Shown piece after piece: positions 9,753 through 21,916 of a DNA stretch of 64,000 nucleotides; the stretch's first letter is position 1, and each line of letters starts with the position of its first letter. The notes beneath the pieces were generated by a model. The model did not search any database. It saw nothing but the letters and a program-made list of their open reading frames with translations, and was not told the origin of the DNA. Position numbers and translations under genes: made by a program. This DNA is from a bacterium (GTDB taxonomy: Bacteria; UBA8248): positions 1 to 64,000 of the forward strand of contig JAJDYR010000032.1 of the NCBI GenBank assembly GCA_022825065.1. The letters are read 5' to 3'.

Positions 9753-9790
9753 CCCAGTTGTTCGTGAACGCCCCGTACCGGGCCGCTTCT

Positions 9791-10096
9791 TTACGCCGCC
9801 GTTTCGCGCGGCTTCACCCGCTTGGCGATCTCGCGGCCCTGCGCAATCTCGGCCCGGCGAAGCTCCCAGGTCTTCTGCAGGTTCATCCAGAGTTCGGGCG
9901 TGGTTCCGAAATACCGCGCAAGACGCAGCGCCGTATCCGCGCTCACGCCCCGCCGGCCGTTCAGTATCGTCGTGATCCGGTTCACGGGCACGCCGAGCGC
10001 CTTCGAGAGCGCATTGGCCGAGAGTTCCAGCGCGCCCATTTCCTCCCGCAGTATCTCGCCCGGATGCACCGGCCTCATTTTGTTCTTCGCGTTCAT
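9791..10096 (-). CDS. higA: HigA-family antitoxin
   Basis: A 101-residue protein starting with PVHPGEILREEM, the hallmark of HigA (VapI) antitoxins. A helix-turn-helix follows at about residues 25-60 (LSANALSKALGVPVNRITTI) and then the conserved GTTPELWMNLQ. It would bind the HigB mRNA interferase and its own operator. The usual order is higB then higA. Here, 12 bases upstream of the ATG, only the last 16 codons of higB survive, so this is an orphan or decoy antitoxin. The C-terminal REIAKRVKPRETAA is ordinary for the family. Confidence 0.92.
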   Translation of the reverse strand: MNAKNKMRPVHPGEILREEMGALELSANALSKALGVPVNRITTILNGRRGVSADTALRLARYFGTTPELWMNLQKTWELRRAEIAQGREIAKRVKPRETAA

Positions 10097-10108
10097 CGGC
10101 CTGTTCCT

Positions 10109-10156
10109 TCAATGGTAGTCCACAATCTCCACGTCATGCGGTCCGTCGTCTTGCAG
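10109..10156 (-). pseudogene. higB: 3' remnant of a HigB toxin gene
   Basis: Read in the frame that stops at 10109-10111, the last codons give LQDDGPHDVEIVDYH and a TGA, which is the characteristic C-terminus of HigB/RelE-type toxins. It lies 12 bases before higA, exactly where higB should end. Upstream codons in the same frame lack HigB similarity, so the body of the toxin has been deleted or replaced. Confidence 0.7.
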
Positions 10157-10240
10157 GCGAATGAGATTGCGTAGAGGCAAGCCCCCTGTGCCTGCCGCTT
10201 CCCTACGCCGCCGGTAATAACGTTTAGCTTCCCATCCCGC

Positions 10241-10423
10241 TCAGGGGGTTTTCTTGCCGGCGATGAAAGCATCGAAATCAAAAGGCGTTGCCCGGCCGGA
10301 CTCCTCGCCTTCGATGAGCGCCTCGCGCAGGGTCTGCAGGCGATCCTCGTCCTCCGCGGCCTGACGCTCCAGGGGGCGGATGCCTCTCTTGAGCAAGCGC
10401 GATTTCCCGGTGGGCCGCTTCAT
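10241..10423 (-). pseudogene. parD: Truncated ParD-type antitoxin (C-terminal part only)
   Basis: The 60-codon frame contains LREALIEGEESGRATPFDFD and AFIAGKK, the toxin-binding tail of ParD/CopG antitoxins. The N-terminal ribbon-helix-helix that binds DNA is missing, and the frame begins inside the end of the ORF6N gene (4-base overlap). No ParE toxin follows. It may still be translated through the overlap, but it cannot act as a normal repressor. Confidence 0.65.
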
Positions 10424-10965
10424 TTCCGCCTGCTGCTTGAGGGGGAAAATCCGATTCTGCCTTTTTTCTCCAGCTTGGGCGGGGCCATCAGTCCCCGGAT
10501 GGCTTCGAAAACGACCTTGAACTTCTTGTCATATTTCTTCTCCAGAGCGGAGAGCTTGCGTGCGAGGCCGGCATGGCTCGCCTGCATCCGCCGCAACTCC
10601 ACGAAGGCGCGCATGATCTCGATGTTCACCCGAATCGCCCGCTCGCTGCGAAGAACGCTGGAGAGCATGGCGACCCCCTGTTCGGTGAACGCATAAGGCG
10701 GATATCGCCTGCCGCCCCAACTTGAGATCACAAATTGTGATCTCAAATCCTCGAATTCGGGTTTCGTGAGCTGAAACATGAAATCCGCCGGGAAGCGCTC
10801 GACGTTCCTCCTGACGGCCTGCACGAGTGTCCTGGTATCGACGCCGTAGAGGGCGGCCAAGTCGGCATCCAGCATGACTTTCAGTTCGCGGATGAGATGG
10901 ATGGACCGTTCGATTCGCTCCAGTGTCGCGGAAGGAGCAGCTTCGTTCTTTTTCCTGGTTCCCAC
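10420..10965 (-). CDS. ORF6N-domain DNA-binding protein
   Basis: The 181-residue protein opens with an ORF6N domain at about residues 10-100 (LIRELKVMLDADLAALYGVD, FPADFMFQLTKPEFEDL, YAFTEQGVAMLSSVL), a phage- and mobile-element-associated putative DNA-binding module. A helical segment with RKLSALEKKYDKKFKVVFEAI follows, probably a coiled coil. Length and domain order are typical. Proteins of this type are frequently found among toxin-antitoxin and phage genes; their target is not known. A fragment of a second copy lies at 11288-11374. Confidence 0.88.
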   Translation of the reverse strand: MGTRKKNEAAPSATLERIERSIHLIRELKVMLDADLAALYGVDTRTLVQAVRRNVERFPADFMFQLTKPEFEDLRSQFVISSWGGRRYPPYAFTEQGVAMLSSVLRSERAIRVNIEIMRAFVELRRMQASHAGLARKLSALEKKYDKKFKVVFEAIRGLMAPPKLEKKGRIGFSPSSSRRK

Positions 10966-11287
10966 ACTCCGATCCCTTCAAGGTCGTCAGTAACGGCGGC
11001 GAACCGACACCCCCTCCTCCGCAGCCCTATTGGGCTCGGCATGGCGAGGGTCCTCATGGAATCGGTACAGGTAGATTACGCCAATCGCCTGCACGGAGCA
11101 AGGCGATTTCAGCGTGGTTAAATCCCCGACTGGTGAAGAGCATTTTTTGTAGGGGTGTCGAACTTCCCCGAGGAGGGGGAGTTCGAGTGTGTCCGCCCGC
11201 CTTGGGGTCGCCGCCTCCTGGTCATTCCGGTGTCAACCCCGATTGAAGAATGAGGGATTGAGGAATCCAGAACAGATGAGTTTGATA

Positions 11288-11374
11288 ACGCCTGCCGCTC
11301 CGACTTGAGGTCACAATTTGTGACCTCAAGTCGTCGTATTCGGGTTTCGTGAGCTGAAAGGTGAAGTCCGCCGG
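11288..11374 (-). pseudogene. Fragment of a second ORF6N gene
   Basis: About 29 codons read PADFTFQLTKPEYDDLRSQI and then SGRRY, closely matching residues about 60-95 of the intact ORF6N protein at 10420-10965, with substitutions. Neither end of the gene remains; its upstream side is replaced by a short ATTCCGGC palindromic repeat. Confidence 0.75.
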
Positions 11375-11389
11375 ATGATTTTGCTCGTC

Positions 11390-11409
11390 ATTCCGGCGAA
11401 TGCCGGAAT
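11390..11409. repeat. Short REP-like palindrome
   Basis: ATTCCGGC and GCCGGAAT surround a 4-base loop. The same motif recurs at 11506-11525 and near 29773-29792, and half of it at 9691. Such elements are common between genes in many bacteria and often create spurious frames reading LDSGIRRND. Confidence 0.7.
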
Positions 11410-11517
11410 CCAGAACCAAGGCGAGTGAATATCTTATAGCTTTTCATTCCCTCATTGATTAGGAGACAAGCAGGAAAATCAAAAGGCAAAAAACAAATTC
11501 CCTGGATTCCGGCATGC

Positions 11518-11579
11518 GCCGGAATGACGGCTATCTGCGATTATTGTTAAGCGGGTAGAAAGGAAATGAACTTCCGTAA
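11518..11579 (+). repeat. Direct repeat bounding the toxin-antitoxin cluster (right)
   Basis: This is the partner of 9691-9752: GCCGGAATGACGGCTATCTG, then AAAGGAAATGAACTTCCGTA near its right end. The copies differ at scattered bases, so any mobilisation of the enclosed 1.8 kb is old. Confidence 0.7.
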
Positions 11580-11616
11580 GGGCGGACCTAAGCGTCCGCC
11601 TCCGCAGAGGTGCGCG

Positions 11617-12516
11617 TTAGGCCACCCTATGTCCCTTGCATATCGCACACTGGCATCCCGCATCCGTGAAGTGACGAACCCCTACCACACGTCTGCGATT
11701 TCGATCTGCACGAGTGTATATTTTGTTGAATAGCGTCGTCTCTCCATTCTCCACAAATCGCCGCAACGAATAGCTGCAGAGGTCGGCGATCTGAACCATG
11801 CTGGTCAGTTGACTGTCGACAAACAGTGGCGTCTCGATGATTCTCTCAATCCTCGTCCAAAGAGTCCCTTTCCATTGAAATTCCCTCATTAGCTGCGTAT
11901 GTTTTTTTTCAACGGTTTCGTTGTTGTCATGAACAATAAGTCCATAATTCCTCTGACCATTCGTATCATCCGTGTTCTGGAGATATTGCTCGAATCTGGA
12001 TATTACTTGTTCGAATGCTTGCTCATCCACGGGGGATTGCGCTCGTTGCGGGTCAAAATAAATCTTGTCTATGCACTCTGCGAACAATCGAGCGAATCCC
12101 CATCTTGAAACGCAATCCGCTATCTCGGCGAGAAAATTTTGACGCTCTTGCAAGGTCATGTGGATGTACGCTTCCGTCTTCGCATAATTTTTTCTGGTTT
12201 GATGATAAGTCCGACTGTTGTTTGAATTCTGAAGTCGGAGAAGTTCTCTTGTTCGATATCTCCGAACTTCCGACTCTCTTTGTATACGGCTAAGGTTATT
12301 GAAGTTGTTGATTCGAGTTTGCTCCAGGTACTTCCTTAGCATCCATGCAGTGTGTATTTCCGCATTATCGAGGCCGTATCGACGTTTAATAATCGTAATT
12401 TCACGATCTGCGTCCCGCCAGTGCCAGATAGGCAATGAGAGCCCTGCGAGGACGAAGTGAGATGTGTTGCCAGGAATATCGGAGGTCCCAGATTCATCAA
12501 TGTAGCAAAGATACAT
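11617..12516 (-). CDS. DUF3800 domain-containing protein
   Basis: The 299-residue protein begins MYLCYIDESGTSD, the DUF3800 signature with paired acidic residues on the first strand, and continues FVLAGLSLP. Near the C-terminus it has LFVDSQLTSMVQIADLCSYS, another conserved acidic site. The family has a predicted RNase H-like fold and is common on mobile and defence loci, but its biochemical role is not established. The start is ATG with a strong AGGAGG 8 bases upstream. GC content is lower than in the neighbours, suggesting recent acquisition. Directly upstream is a hairpin plus T-run on the same strand, so expression may be controlled by read-through. Confidence 0.88.
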   Translation of the reverse strand: MYLCYIDESGTSDIPGNTSHFVLAGLSLPIWHWRDADREITIIKRRYGLDNAEIHTAWMLRKYLEQTRINNFNNLSRIQRESEVRRYRTRELLRLQNSNNSRTYHQTRKNYAKTEAYIHMTLQERQNFLAEIADCVSRWGFARLFAECIDKIYFDPQRAQSPVDEQAFEQVISRFEQYLQNTDDTNGQRNYGLIVHDNNETVEKKHTQLMREFQWKGTLWTRIERIIETPLFVDSQLTSMVQIADLCSYSLRRFVENGETTLFNKIYTRADRNRRRVVGVRHFTDAGCQCAICKGHRVA

Positions 12517-12540
12517 CGAATCAACCTCCTGATTTTGGAC

Positions 12541-12611
12541 AAAAAAAAGCGACTGGGCTTTTAGGGCCTTAGGCCCTAAGACGAGACGCTTGGCGACTCA
12601 TCCCAGACGCT
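12541..12611 (-). terminator. Rho-independent terminator-like structure in the DUF3800 leader
   Basis: On the minus strand AGCGTCTGGG (from 12611) can pair with CCCAGTCGCT (to 12548) with one mismatch. It encloses a perfect inner palindrome TTAGGGCC-TAA-GGCCCTAA (12561-12579), and eight T residues (12541-12548) follow at once. The DUF3800 start codon is only about 25 bases further on. It could be an attenuator or the 3' end of a short RNA of about 80 nt. Confidence 0.6.
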
Positions 12612-12622
12612 GTTTGAGTCCT

Positions 12623-12652
12623 AATATATCATTACACTGAAGTCAAGCGCAA
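12623..12652 (-). promoter_or_regulatory. Possible promoter upstream of the DUF3800 leader
   Basis: TATATT (12623-12628) could serve as a -10 with TTGCGC 18 bases upstream (12647-12652); a TTGACT is also present at 12641-12646 but is badly spaced. The AT-rich context fits a promoter between GC-rich genes, but the match is weak. Confidence 0.35.
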
Positions 12653-12675
12653 AATTCACCCACTTATCATCTCCC

Positions 12676-13410
12676 CTACCCCCCCAACCGCTTATACGCC
12701 TCCGTCCCTCTTAACGGCGAGTCGGGCTTGACGCCCTCGGCGGGGGTCCTGCCCGCGGAATCTTTCGCGGCGGGGTCGGCGCCGGCGTCGAGCAGGGCCT
12801 CGACGACCTCCAGGAGGACTTCGTCTTTCGCCGCCGCGTAGTGGAGGGGGGTTCGCACGCGGTTGTCGCGCACGTCGGGGTTGGCGCCCGCCGCGAGCAG
12901 AGCCTTCACGATGGCGGGGGCCGAACTGCGCATCCCCGCCCAGTGCAGGGGCGCCAGGCCTTTTCTGTCCGGCGTGTTCACCCGGGCGCCTCCCCGCACC
13001 AGGATCTCCACGACGTCCGAGGCTTCGCCGAACGCCGCCGCCGCGTGCAGGGCCGTCCATCCGAATATGCCCTCCGCGTTCGGGTCGGCGCCGGTGTCCA
13101 GCAGCGTCGTCACGATCCCGGGAGCCGCGTTGAACGCCACCGCCGTGTGGAGGGGCGTCGCTCCTCTCTCATCCGGCGCGTTCGGGTCGGCCCCGGCCCG
13201 CGTCAAGGCGGTCAGCACCGCCGAATTATCGGCGAAGCATGCCGCCCAGTGGAGGGGCGTCCATCCTTTATTGTCCCGCGCGTTCACCTCGGCCCCGGCC
13301 TCGAGCAGGCCCCCCACGATTTCGGGGGCGCCGTCGTCCATCACCGCACGGTGCAGGGCCGTGGTGCCGTCTTCACCCCGCGCGTTCGGGCCGCTTGCTT
13401 CCGTAGACAT
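12676..13410 (-). CDS. Ankyrin-repeat protein
   Basis: The 244-residue protein consists almost wholly of about six to seven ankyrin repeats of 33-36 residues. Clear copies are GTTALHRAVMDDGAPEIVGG, GWTPLHWAACFAD, GATPLHTAVAFN, GWTALHAAAAFGE, GLAPLHWAGMRS and RTPLHYAAAKDE, each followed by the V-x-x-LL-x-x-GA-x-x-N/D turn. There is no signal peptide, membrane segment or catalytic domain, so it is probably a cytoplasmic protein-interaction scaffold. The start is ATG behind GGGAG. Partner unknown; it stands alone between DUF3800 and the small zinc-ribbon gene. Confidence 0.9.
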   Translation of the reverse strand: MSTEASGPNARGEDGTTALHRAVMDDGAPEIVGGLLEAGAEVNARDNKGWTPLHWAACFADNSAVLTALTRAGADPNAPDERGATPLHTAVAFNAAPGIVTTLLDTGADPNAEGIFGWTALHAAAAFGEASDVVEILVRGGARVNTPDRKGLAPLHWAGMRSSAPAIVKALLAAGANPDVRDNRVRTPLHYAAAKDEVLLEVVEALLDAGADPAAKDSAGRTPAEGVKPDSPLRGTEAYKRLGG

Positions 13411-13546
13411 CGTGTTCTCCCGTTTTACGGTCGCCCCGCACTTGAAATTCCGGCGTCCGGGTCTTCACGAGGCGCTCGCCTAGGTCCTTTCGTTATGTAT
13501 CGAACCGCATGATACCAACTATATACGAAAACCGAAAAAATGCGTC

Positions 13547-13834
13547 TTAACCCTCCGCCCCGGGCGGGCCTCCCCGCTCGGCGAACTTCTCCGCGCACGC
13601 CACGCTGCAGAACGAACGCCTGCCGCCGCCCGCGCGCTTCGTAATCCCGATGCGCGAGGGGAAGAACGTCGCACACTCGGGGCAGTTGAGCATCTCATCG
13701 TCGAGGCCGCCTTCGGCCTCGGGACTCTTCCGTCCCGCACCCGTGATACCGCTGATGAGACTACGAATAAGATAATATATCAACCAGGACAAAACCAGAT
13801 AAAAAATGATGCGCAGCATGAGCCGGGGCCTCAC
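13547..13834 (-). CDS. Small membrane-anchored zinc-ribbon protein (PP0621-like)
   Basis: Of 95 residues, about 6-30 form one transmembrane helix (LRIIFYLVLSWLIYYLIRSL). A short linker then leads to a Cys4-type metal-binding knuckle: LNCPECATFFP and, about 20 residues later, RSFCSVACAEKF. This layout matches the PP0621 family, small inner-membrane proteins of unknown function with a C-terminal YHS/TRASH-like zinc ribbon. It is encoded upstream of the ankyrin gene on the same strand and directly downstream of carB, 60 bp away. Confidence 0.72.
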   Translation of the reverse strand: MRPRLMLRIIFYLVLSWLIYYLIRSLISGITGAGRKSPEAEGGLDDEMLNCPECATFFPSRIGITKRAGGGRRSFCSVACAEKFAERGGPPGAEG

Positions 13835-13894
13835 GAGGTGCAGCGAGATTCGGAACAGCGCTACTCTACACTTTGGCTCGCAAGATGGGAATCG

Positions 13895-17146
<3,252 letters not shown>

Positions 17147-17690
17147 GAATCAGGCCACCCGCTTGAAAAAGGAAAATATAAAGGGCGTTTCAAATTCCCG
17201 CTGATGAAATCGCATCCCCGCGCCTCCCGGTTTTCGGGATGATATACTCCGGCTGACGACTCCTTTTCGCCGGTCAATTCATATTTCTTCTCCGAAACCA
17301 CGCTCCGCCGCCCGGGTTTTCCCACTCCCCCCTTGAGAAGCTGTTGACAATGCCCCCGTCGGAGGCATCGCTTTTGCCCCCTGATGGGGGGCCGTTGAAA
17401 ACCCTCTTGTCAAAAGAGCAACCCCCCCTACCCCCCCTTGTCAGGGGGGCAAGAAAAAACAAAACCCCCAGCCCGGCGAGGGCGCATCGCCTTTTTATAC
17501 CCCCCTGACAAGGGGGGGTAGGGGGGGTTGCCTTTCGACGAGGGAGGTCGAGGGTTCGCGCAAAAGCGGCCATCCCTCTAAATGCGATGTCCCCCGACGA
17601 GGACTTTTTCAACAGCCCCGACAAGGGGAGGCTCCCCGGCTCAAAAGGCGCAACCACTCGTTCCTCACTCGTATCCGACCAGCCCACCCC
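17147..17690. other. Intergenic region between carA and carB
   Basis: It contains MITE-like copy B and the recurrent flank motif CTTTTTCAACAGCCCC (about 17604-17619), plus a diverged counterpart CTGTTGACA at about 17340. No gene is seen. A separation this large is unusual for carA-carB. Confidence 0.6.
17420..17529. repeat. MITE-like palindromic repeat, family 1, copy B
   Basis: It has the same 5' arm AACCCCCCCTACCCCCC and a complementary 3' arm ending TAGGGGGGGTT; the interior begins AAGAAAAAACAAAACCCC and holds AGCCCGGCGAGGGCGCATCG. It sits between carA and carB. Confidence 0.9.
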
Positions 17691-18782
17691 TCACTCCCCC
17701 ACGCAGAAGCTGAAGAACGCATCGAACAGCGCGCCCGCGTCGTGCGGGCCGGGGCAGGCCTCGGGGTGGTACTGCACGCTGAACACTTTGGGGGATTCGG
17801 ACCTGAGCCCCTCGCAAGTCTTGTCGTTGAGAGACGAATGCGTAACGGCCACGCCGGCAGGCAGGCTCTCGGGGTCCACGGCGAACGAGTGGTTCTGCGA
17901 GGTGATGTCCACCTTTTTCGTGCTCAAATCCTGCACGGGATGGTTCGCGCCGTGGTGGCCGAACTTGAGCTTGTAGGTCTTCCCCCCAAGGGCCTGCGCG
18001 AGAATCTGGTGCCCGAGACAGATGCCCACGACGGGCACCCGGCCCATGATCGATTTCACGTTCTCGACGACGTAGCCGAGCGCGGCCGGGTCGCCGGGGC
18101 CGTTCGAGAGAAAAACGGCCGCCGGCTTTCTCGCCAGCACGTTCTCGGCGGTCTCGGAAGCCGGCACGATTTCCAGATCGAAACGCGCCCCGAGCTCCCG
18201 GAAAATGTTGTCCTTGGCCCCCAGGTCATAGGCCACGCAAAGCGGGCGGCCCTTACGCTCGCCCCAGGCGTGCGCGGCATCGCAGGTGACGTCGCGCACC
18301 ATGTCGCGCCCGTCCAGGCCCGGACTCGCCTTGGCGCGCGCGATGAGGTTTTCTTCGTCCAGGTCGGTGGAGGAGAGCACCGCCTTGAGCGCGCCCGCTT
18401 CCCGGATGTGGCGCGTGAGCGCGCGGGTGTCGACGCCCTCGATGCCCGGAACCCCCTGTCTTTTGAGGTAGGAATCCAGGTCCTCGTTCGCCCGGAAGTT
18501 GCTGTGCCGCCTGCACACTTCCTTCACGATGAAGGCCTCGACCCAGGCGCGGCGGGATTCCTCATCGCCCGGGATGACGCCGTAGTTCCCGATGTGGGGA
18601 TACGTCATCACCACCATCTGGCCGCGGTAGGAGGGGTCGGTGAGCACCTCCTGGTAGCCCGTCATCGCCGTGTTGAAGACGAGTTCGCCCTCCGCGTCCG
18701 CGTCCGCCCCGAAACTTGCGCCCCGGAAGACTCTGCCGTCCTCCAGGGCCAGGAGCGCCGGTTTGATTTTCCGTCCTCTCAT
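17691..18782 (-). CDS. carA: Carbamoyl-phosphate synthase small (glutaminase) subunit
   Basis: The 363-residue protein has an N-terminal small-subunit domain (FNTAMTGYQEVLTDPSY) and a class I glutamine amidotransferase domain. The nucleophile Cys sits in GICLGHQILAQALGG, and the catalytic His in QYHPEACPGP. It releases ammonia from glutamine for CarB. Its ATG overlaps the stop of pyrC by four bases (ATGA), so translation is coupled within the pyr operon. Length and motifs are typical. Confidence 0.98.
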   Translation of the reverse strand: MRGRKIKPALLALEDGRVFRGASFGADADAEGELVFNTAMTGYQEVLTDPSYRGQMVVMTYPHIGNYGVIPGDEESRRAWVEAFIVKEVCRRHSNFRANEDLDSYLKRQGVPGIEGVDTRALTRHIREAGALKAVLSSTDLDEENLIARAKASPGLDGRDMVRDVTCDAAHAWGERKGRPLCVAYDLGAKDNIFRELGARFDLEIVPASETAENVLARKPAAVFLSNGPGDPAALGYVVENVKSIMGRVPVVGICLGHQILAQALGGKTYKLKFGHHGANHPVQDLSTKKVDITSQNHSFAVDPESLPAGVAVTHSSLNDKTCEGLRSESPKVFSVQYHPEACPGPHDAGALFDAFFSFCVGE

Positions 18783-20084
18783 GTGGTGAGCGCCTCCTGT
18801 CCGGAGATTCTCATTTCACCCCCCAGCCTGCTCATCCGCACGTCCCCCCCGACGACCGTGGCGACGGCGCACCCCTTGAGCTTCCAGCCCGCGAAGGGAG
18901 TGTTCCTGCCGTTGCTCTCGAAGGCGTCGGGGTCGACGGTGACTTCGCGCTCGGGGTCCAGGATCGTCACGTCGCCCGGAGCGCCCTCTTTGAGCGTGCC
19001 GTGGGGCAGGCCGAGCACCTCGCACGGCCCCGCCGTGAACTTCGCGATCATCTCGGGCAGCGTGAGCACGCCCCCGCCCACGAGCCTGTCCAGCGCGAGC
19101 GACACGGCCGTCTCCAGCCCCACGATACCGAACGGGACGGCGTCGAACTCCCTTTGGGTTTCCGCCTCGTAGTGCGGCGCGTGGTCGGAGGCGATGGCGG
19201 ATATCGTGCCGTCTTTCAGGCCCTCCAGCAGCGCCGCCCTGTTCGCCTCGTCGCGCAGCGGCGGCGCCATCTTGGCGGCCGAGTCGAAGCCGTGAATCAC
19301 CTCGTCCGTAAGGGAGAAATGGTGCGGCGTCACCTCCGCCGTCACGCGCACCCCGCGCGCCCGCGCCTGCCGCACCAGGTCCACCGCGCCCGCGGAGGAG
19401 ATGTGCAGGATGTGGAGCCTGCCGCCGGTCAGTTCCGCCAGGCGGATGTCGCGGTATACGCAGATGTCCTCGCTCGCCGCCGGGTTGCCCGCGAGGCCGA
19501 GCAGGGTGGAGACCGCTCCCTCGTTCATCACCTTGCCGCCAGAGAGCGACATATCCTCCGCATGATCGAGCACGCTCACGCCGAGCATGCCGGCGTATTC
19601 CAGGGCCGCGCGCATGAGCGCCGCCGTCCTGACGGGCACGCCGTCGTCGCTGAAGGCCACCGCGCCCGCCTCTTTCTGCTCGGCCATCTCGCTCAACTCT
19701 TCGCCCTCGAGGCCCACCGAGACCGAGCCGATAGGGAACACGCGGCAGGCGCCCACCTCGCGCGCGCGCTTGAGTATCCGTTCGGTGATGGAACTCGTAT
19801 CGTTCACGGGGTCGGTGTTCGCCATGCAGGCCACGCCGGTGAAGCCACCCGCGGCGGCGGCGCGGGTGCCGCTCTCGATGTCTTCCTTGTATTCCTGCCC
19901 CGGTTCGCGGAAATGCACGTGCATGTCGATGAACCCGGGCGCGACGACGAGCCCTTCTGCTTCAATAATCTCATCCCCGCCGCGGGGCAGGATGTTCTTT
20001 TTCCGGTGCGCGACCTTTCCCTCCTCGATCAGGATGTCGCATTTCTCATCGACGCCGTCCGCGGGGTCGATGAGGCGTCCTCCC

Positions 20085-20101
<17 letters not shown>
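18779..20101 (-). CDS. pyrC: Dihydroorotase (class I)
   Basis: The chosen start, ATG at 20101, has GGAGGAGGT upstream and gives 440 residues; a longer in-frame extension to 20161 lies wholly inside pyrB and is unlikely. Zinc-site motifs are [16 protein letters not shown] (about residue 60), [13 protein letters not shown] and ASDHAPH (about residue 300). It closes carbamoyl aspartate to dihydroorotate in pyrimidine synthesis. It overlaps the 3' end of pyrB by 17 bases and carA by 4, a tightly coupled operon. Confidence 0.97.
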
Positions 20102-21104
<1,003 letters not shown>

Positions 21105-21143
21105 ATCGTCCCCCCCTTGTAACGCCCGGGCCACCGGGCATAT

Positions 21144-21665
21144 TTATCGCTTGAAAACGGCGTCCTGGCCGTCGGTCTCCTCCAGATGCACCCGCACCTC
21201 CTCGGGATGGACCGCCTCGATGTTCTTCCCGACGAAATCGGCGCGGATGGGCAGTTCGCGTCCTCCCCTGTCCACCAGGATGGCGAGCCGCACCCTGCGG
21301 GGGCGGCCGAAGCCCACGAGCGCGGCCAGGGCGGCGCGCGCCGTGCGGCCCGTGTAGAGCACGTCGTCGATCAACACGACGTCCTTGCCCTCGCACGAGA
21401 AGGGGAGGTCCGTTTTCTTGAGGCTGGTTCTCACCCCGCCCGCCTGGTTCAGATCGTCGCGGTAGAGCGTCACGTCGAGCGCGCCCACGAGCGGATGCAC
21501 GCCCACGAGAGACTGGAGTTCCCGGGCCAGCCTCTCCGCGAGAGGCACGCCCCTCGTGCGGATGCCGATGAACACCAGGTCCGACAGATCGGCCGTTCGC
21601 TCGATAATCTCATGCGAGAGGCGCCTCAAGGTGCGCCTCAGCTGCTCGGCGTCGAGTTGTTTCAT
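21144..21665 (-). CDS. pyrR: PyrR bifunctional regulator/uracil phosphoribosyltransferase
   Basis: The 173-residue protein carries the PRPP-binding loop VVLIDDVLYTGRTARAAL (about residues 97-114) and the family tail ELPIRADFVGKNI. By family knowledge PyrR binds the nascent pyr mRNA when UMP is plentiful and triggers termination; it also has weak UPRTase activity. It is the first gene of pyrR-pyrB-pyrC-carA, 39 bases before pyrB. ATG at 21665 is preferred; an in-frame TTG lies two codons upstream. A second, divergent copy occurs at 59348. Confidence 0.96.
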   Translation of the reverse strand: MKQLDAEQLRRTLRRLSHEIIERTADLSDLVFIGIRTRGVPLAERLARELQSLVGVHPLVGALDVTLYRDDLNQAGGVRTSLKKTDLPFSCEGKDVVLIDDVLYTGRTARAALAALVGFGRPRRVRLAILVDRGGRELPIRADFVGKNIEAVHPEEVRVHLEETDGQDAVFKR

Positions 21666-21712
21666 CGTCAAAGCGAAACCCGGCCTTCGGGCGGTTGCTC
21701 GTCAAAAAGGAA

Positions 21713-21747
21713 CAAAAAAAACTCCATGCCCACAGGGCATGGAGTTC
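21713..21747 (-). terminator. Attenuator terminator of the pyr operon
   Basis: On the minus strand a perfect 12-bp stem, AACTCCATGCCC with GGGCATGGAGTT around a 3-base loop, is followed by eight T residues. It lies about 50 bases before the pyrR start, the position expected for PyrR-controlled termination. Confidence 0.9.
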
Positions 21748-21788
21748 CGGGAAAAGGCGAGAGAATGGCAAGCATCCGCGTTTCCTCC

Positions 21789-21811
21789 TTCGCCGCCTCA
21801 CGGGACGACAT
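21789..21811 (-). promoter_or_regulatory. PyrR-binding site in the pyr mRNA leader
   Basis: The minus strand reads GTCGTCCCGTGAGGCGGCG, which contains UCCnGnGAGGY, the loop consensus recognised by PyrR. It is about 45 bases 5' of the attenuator terminator, the correct order for an anti-antiterminator. Confidence 0.78.
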
Positions 21812-21916
21812 TAAAGGGGAATTTCTATGTCACCATGTCATTTCCGCCCGGCGACGCAAACAGCCGGGGAATTCCGGTAAAATTAACAGTCTTTCCGGGA
21901 AAGAGCAAGGGCGGAA

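Larger units (their letters stand above)
8835..9790. other. Intergenic region, AT-rich then repeat-rich
   Basis: The first 220 bases upstream of the integrases are markedly AT-rich and are the likeliest place for the integrase promoter and attP-type arm sites, but no specific core could be read. Further right come one copy of the palindromic MITE-like repeat (9501-9614) and one arm of a direct repeat (9691-9752). No gene is seen. Confidence 0.55.
10966..11616. other. Intergenic region with repeat and gene debris
   Basis: It holds a fragment of an ORF6N gene, two small ATTCCGGC/GCCGGAAT palindromes and the right copy of the direct repeat. No intact gene is seen. Confidence 0.6.
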
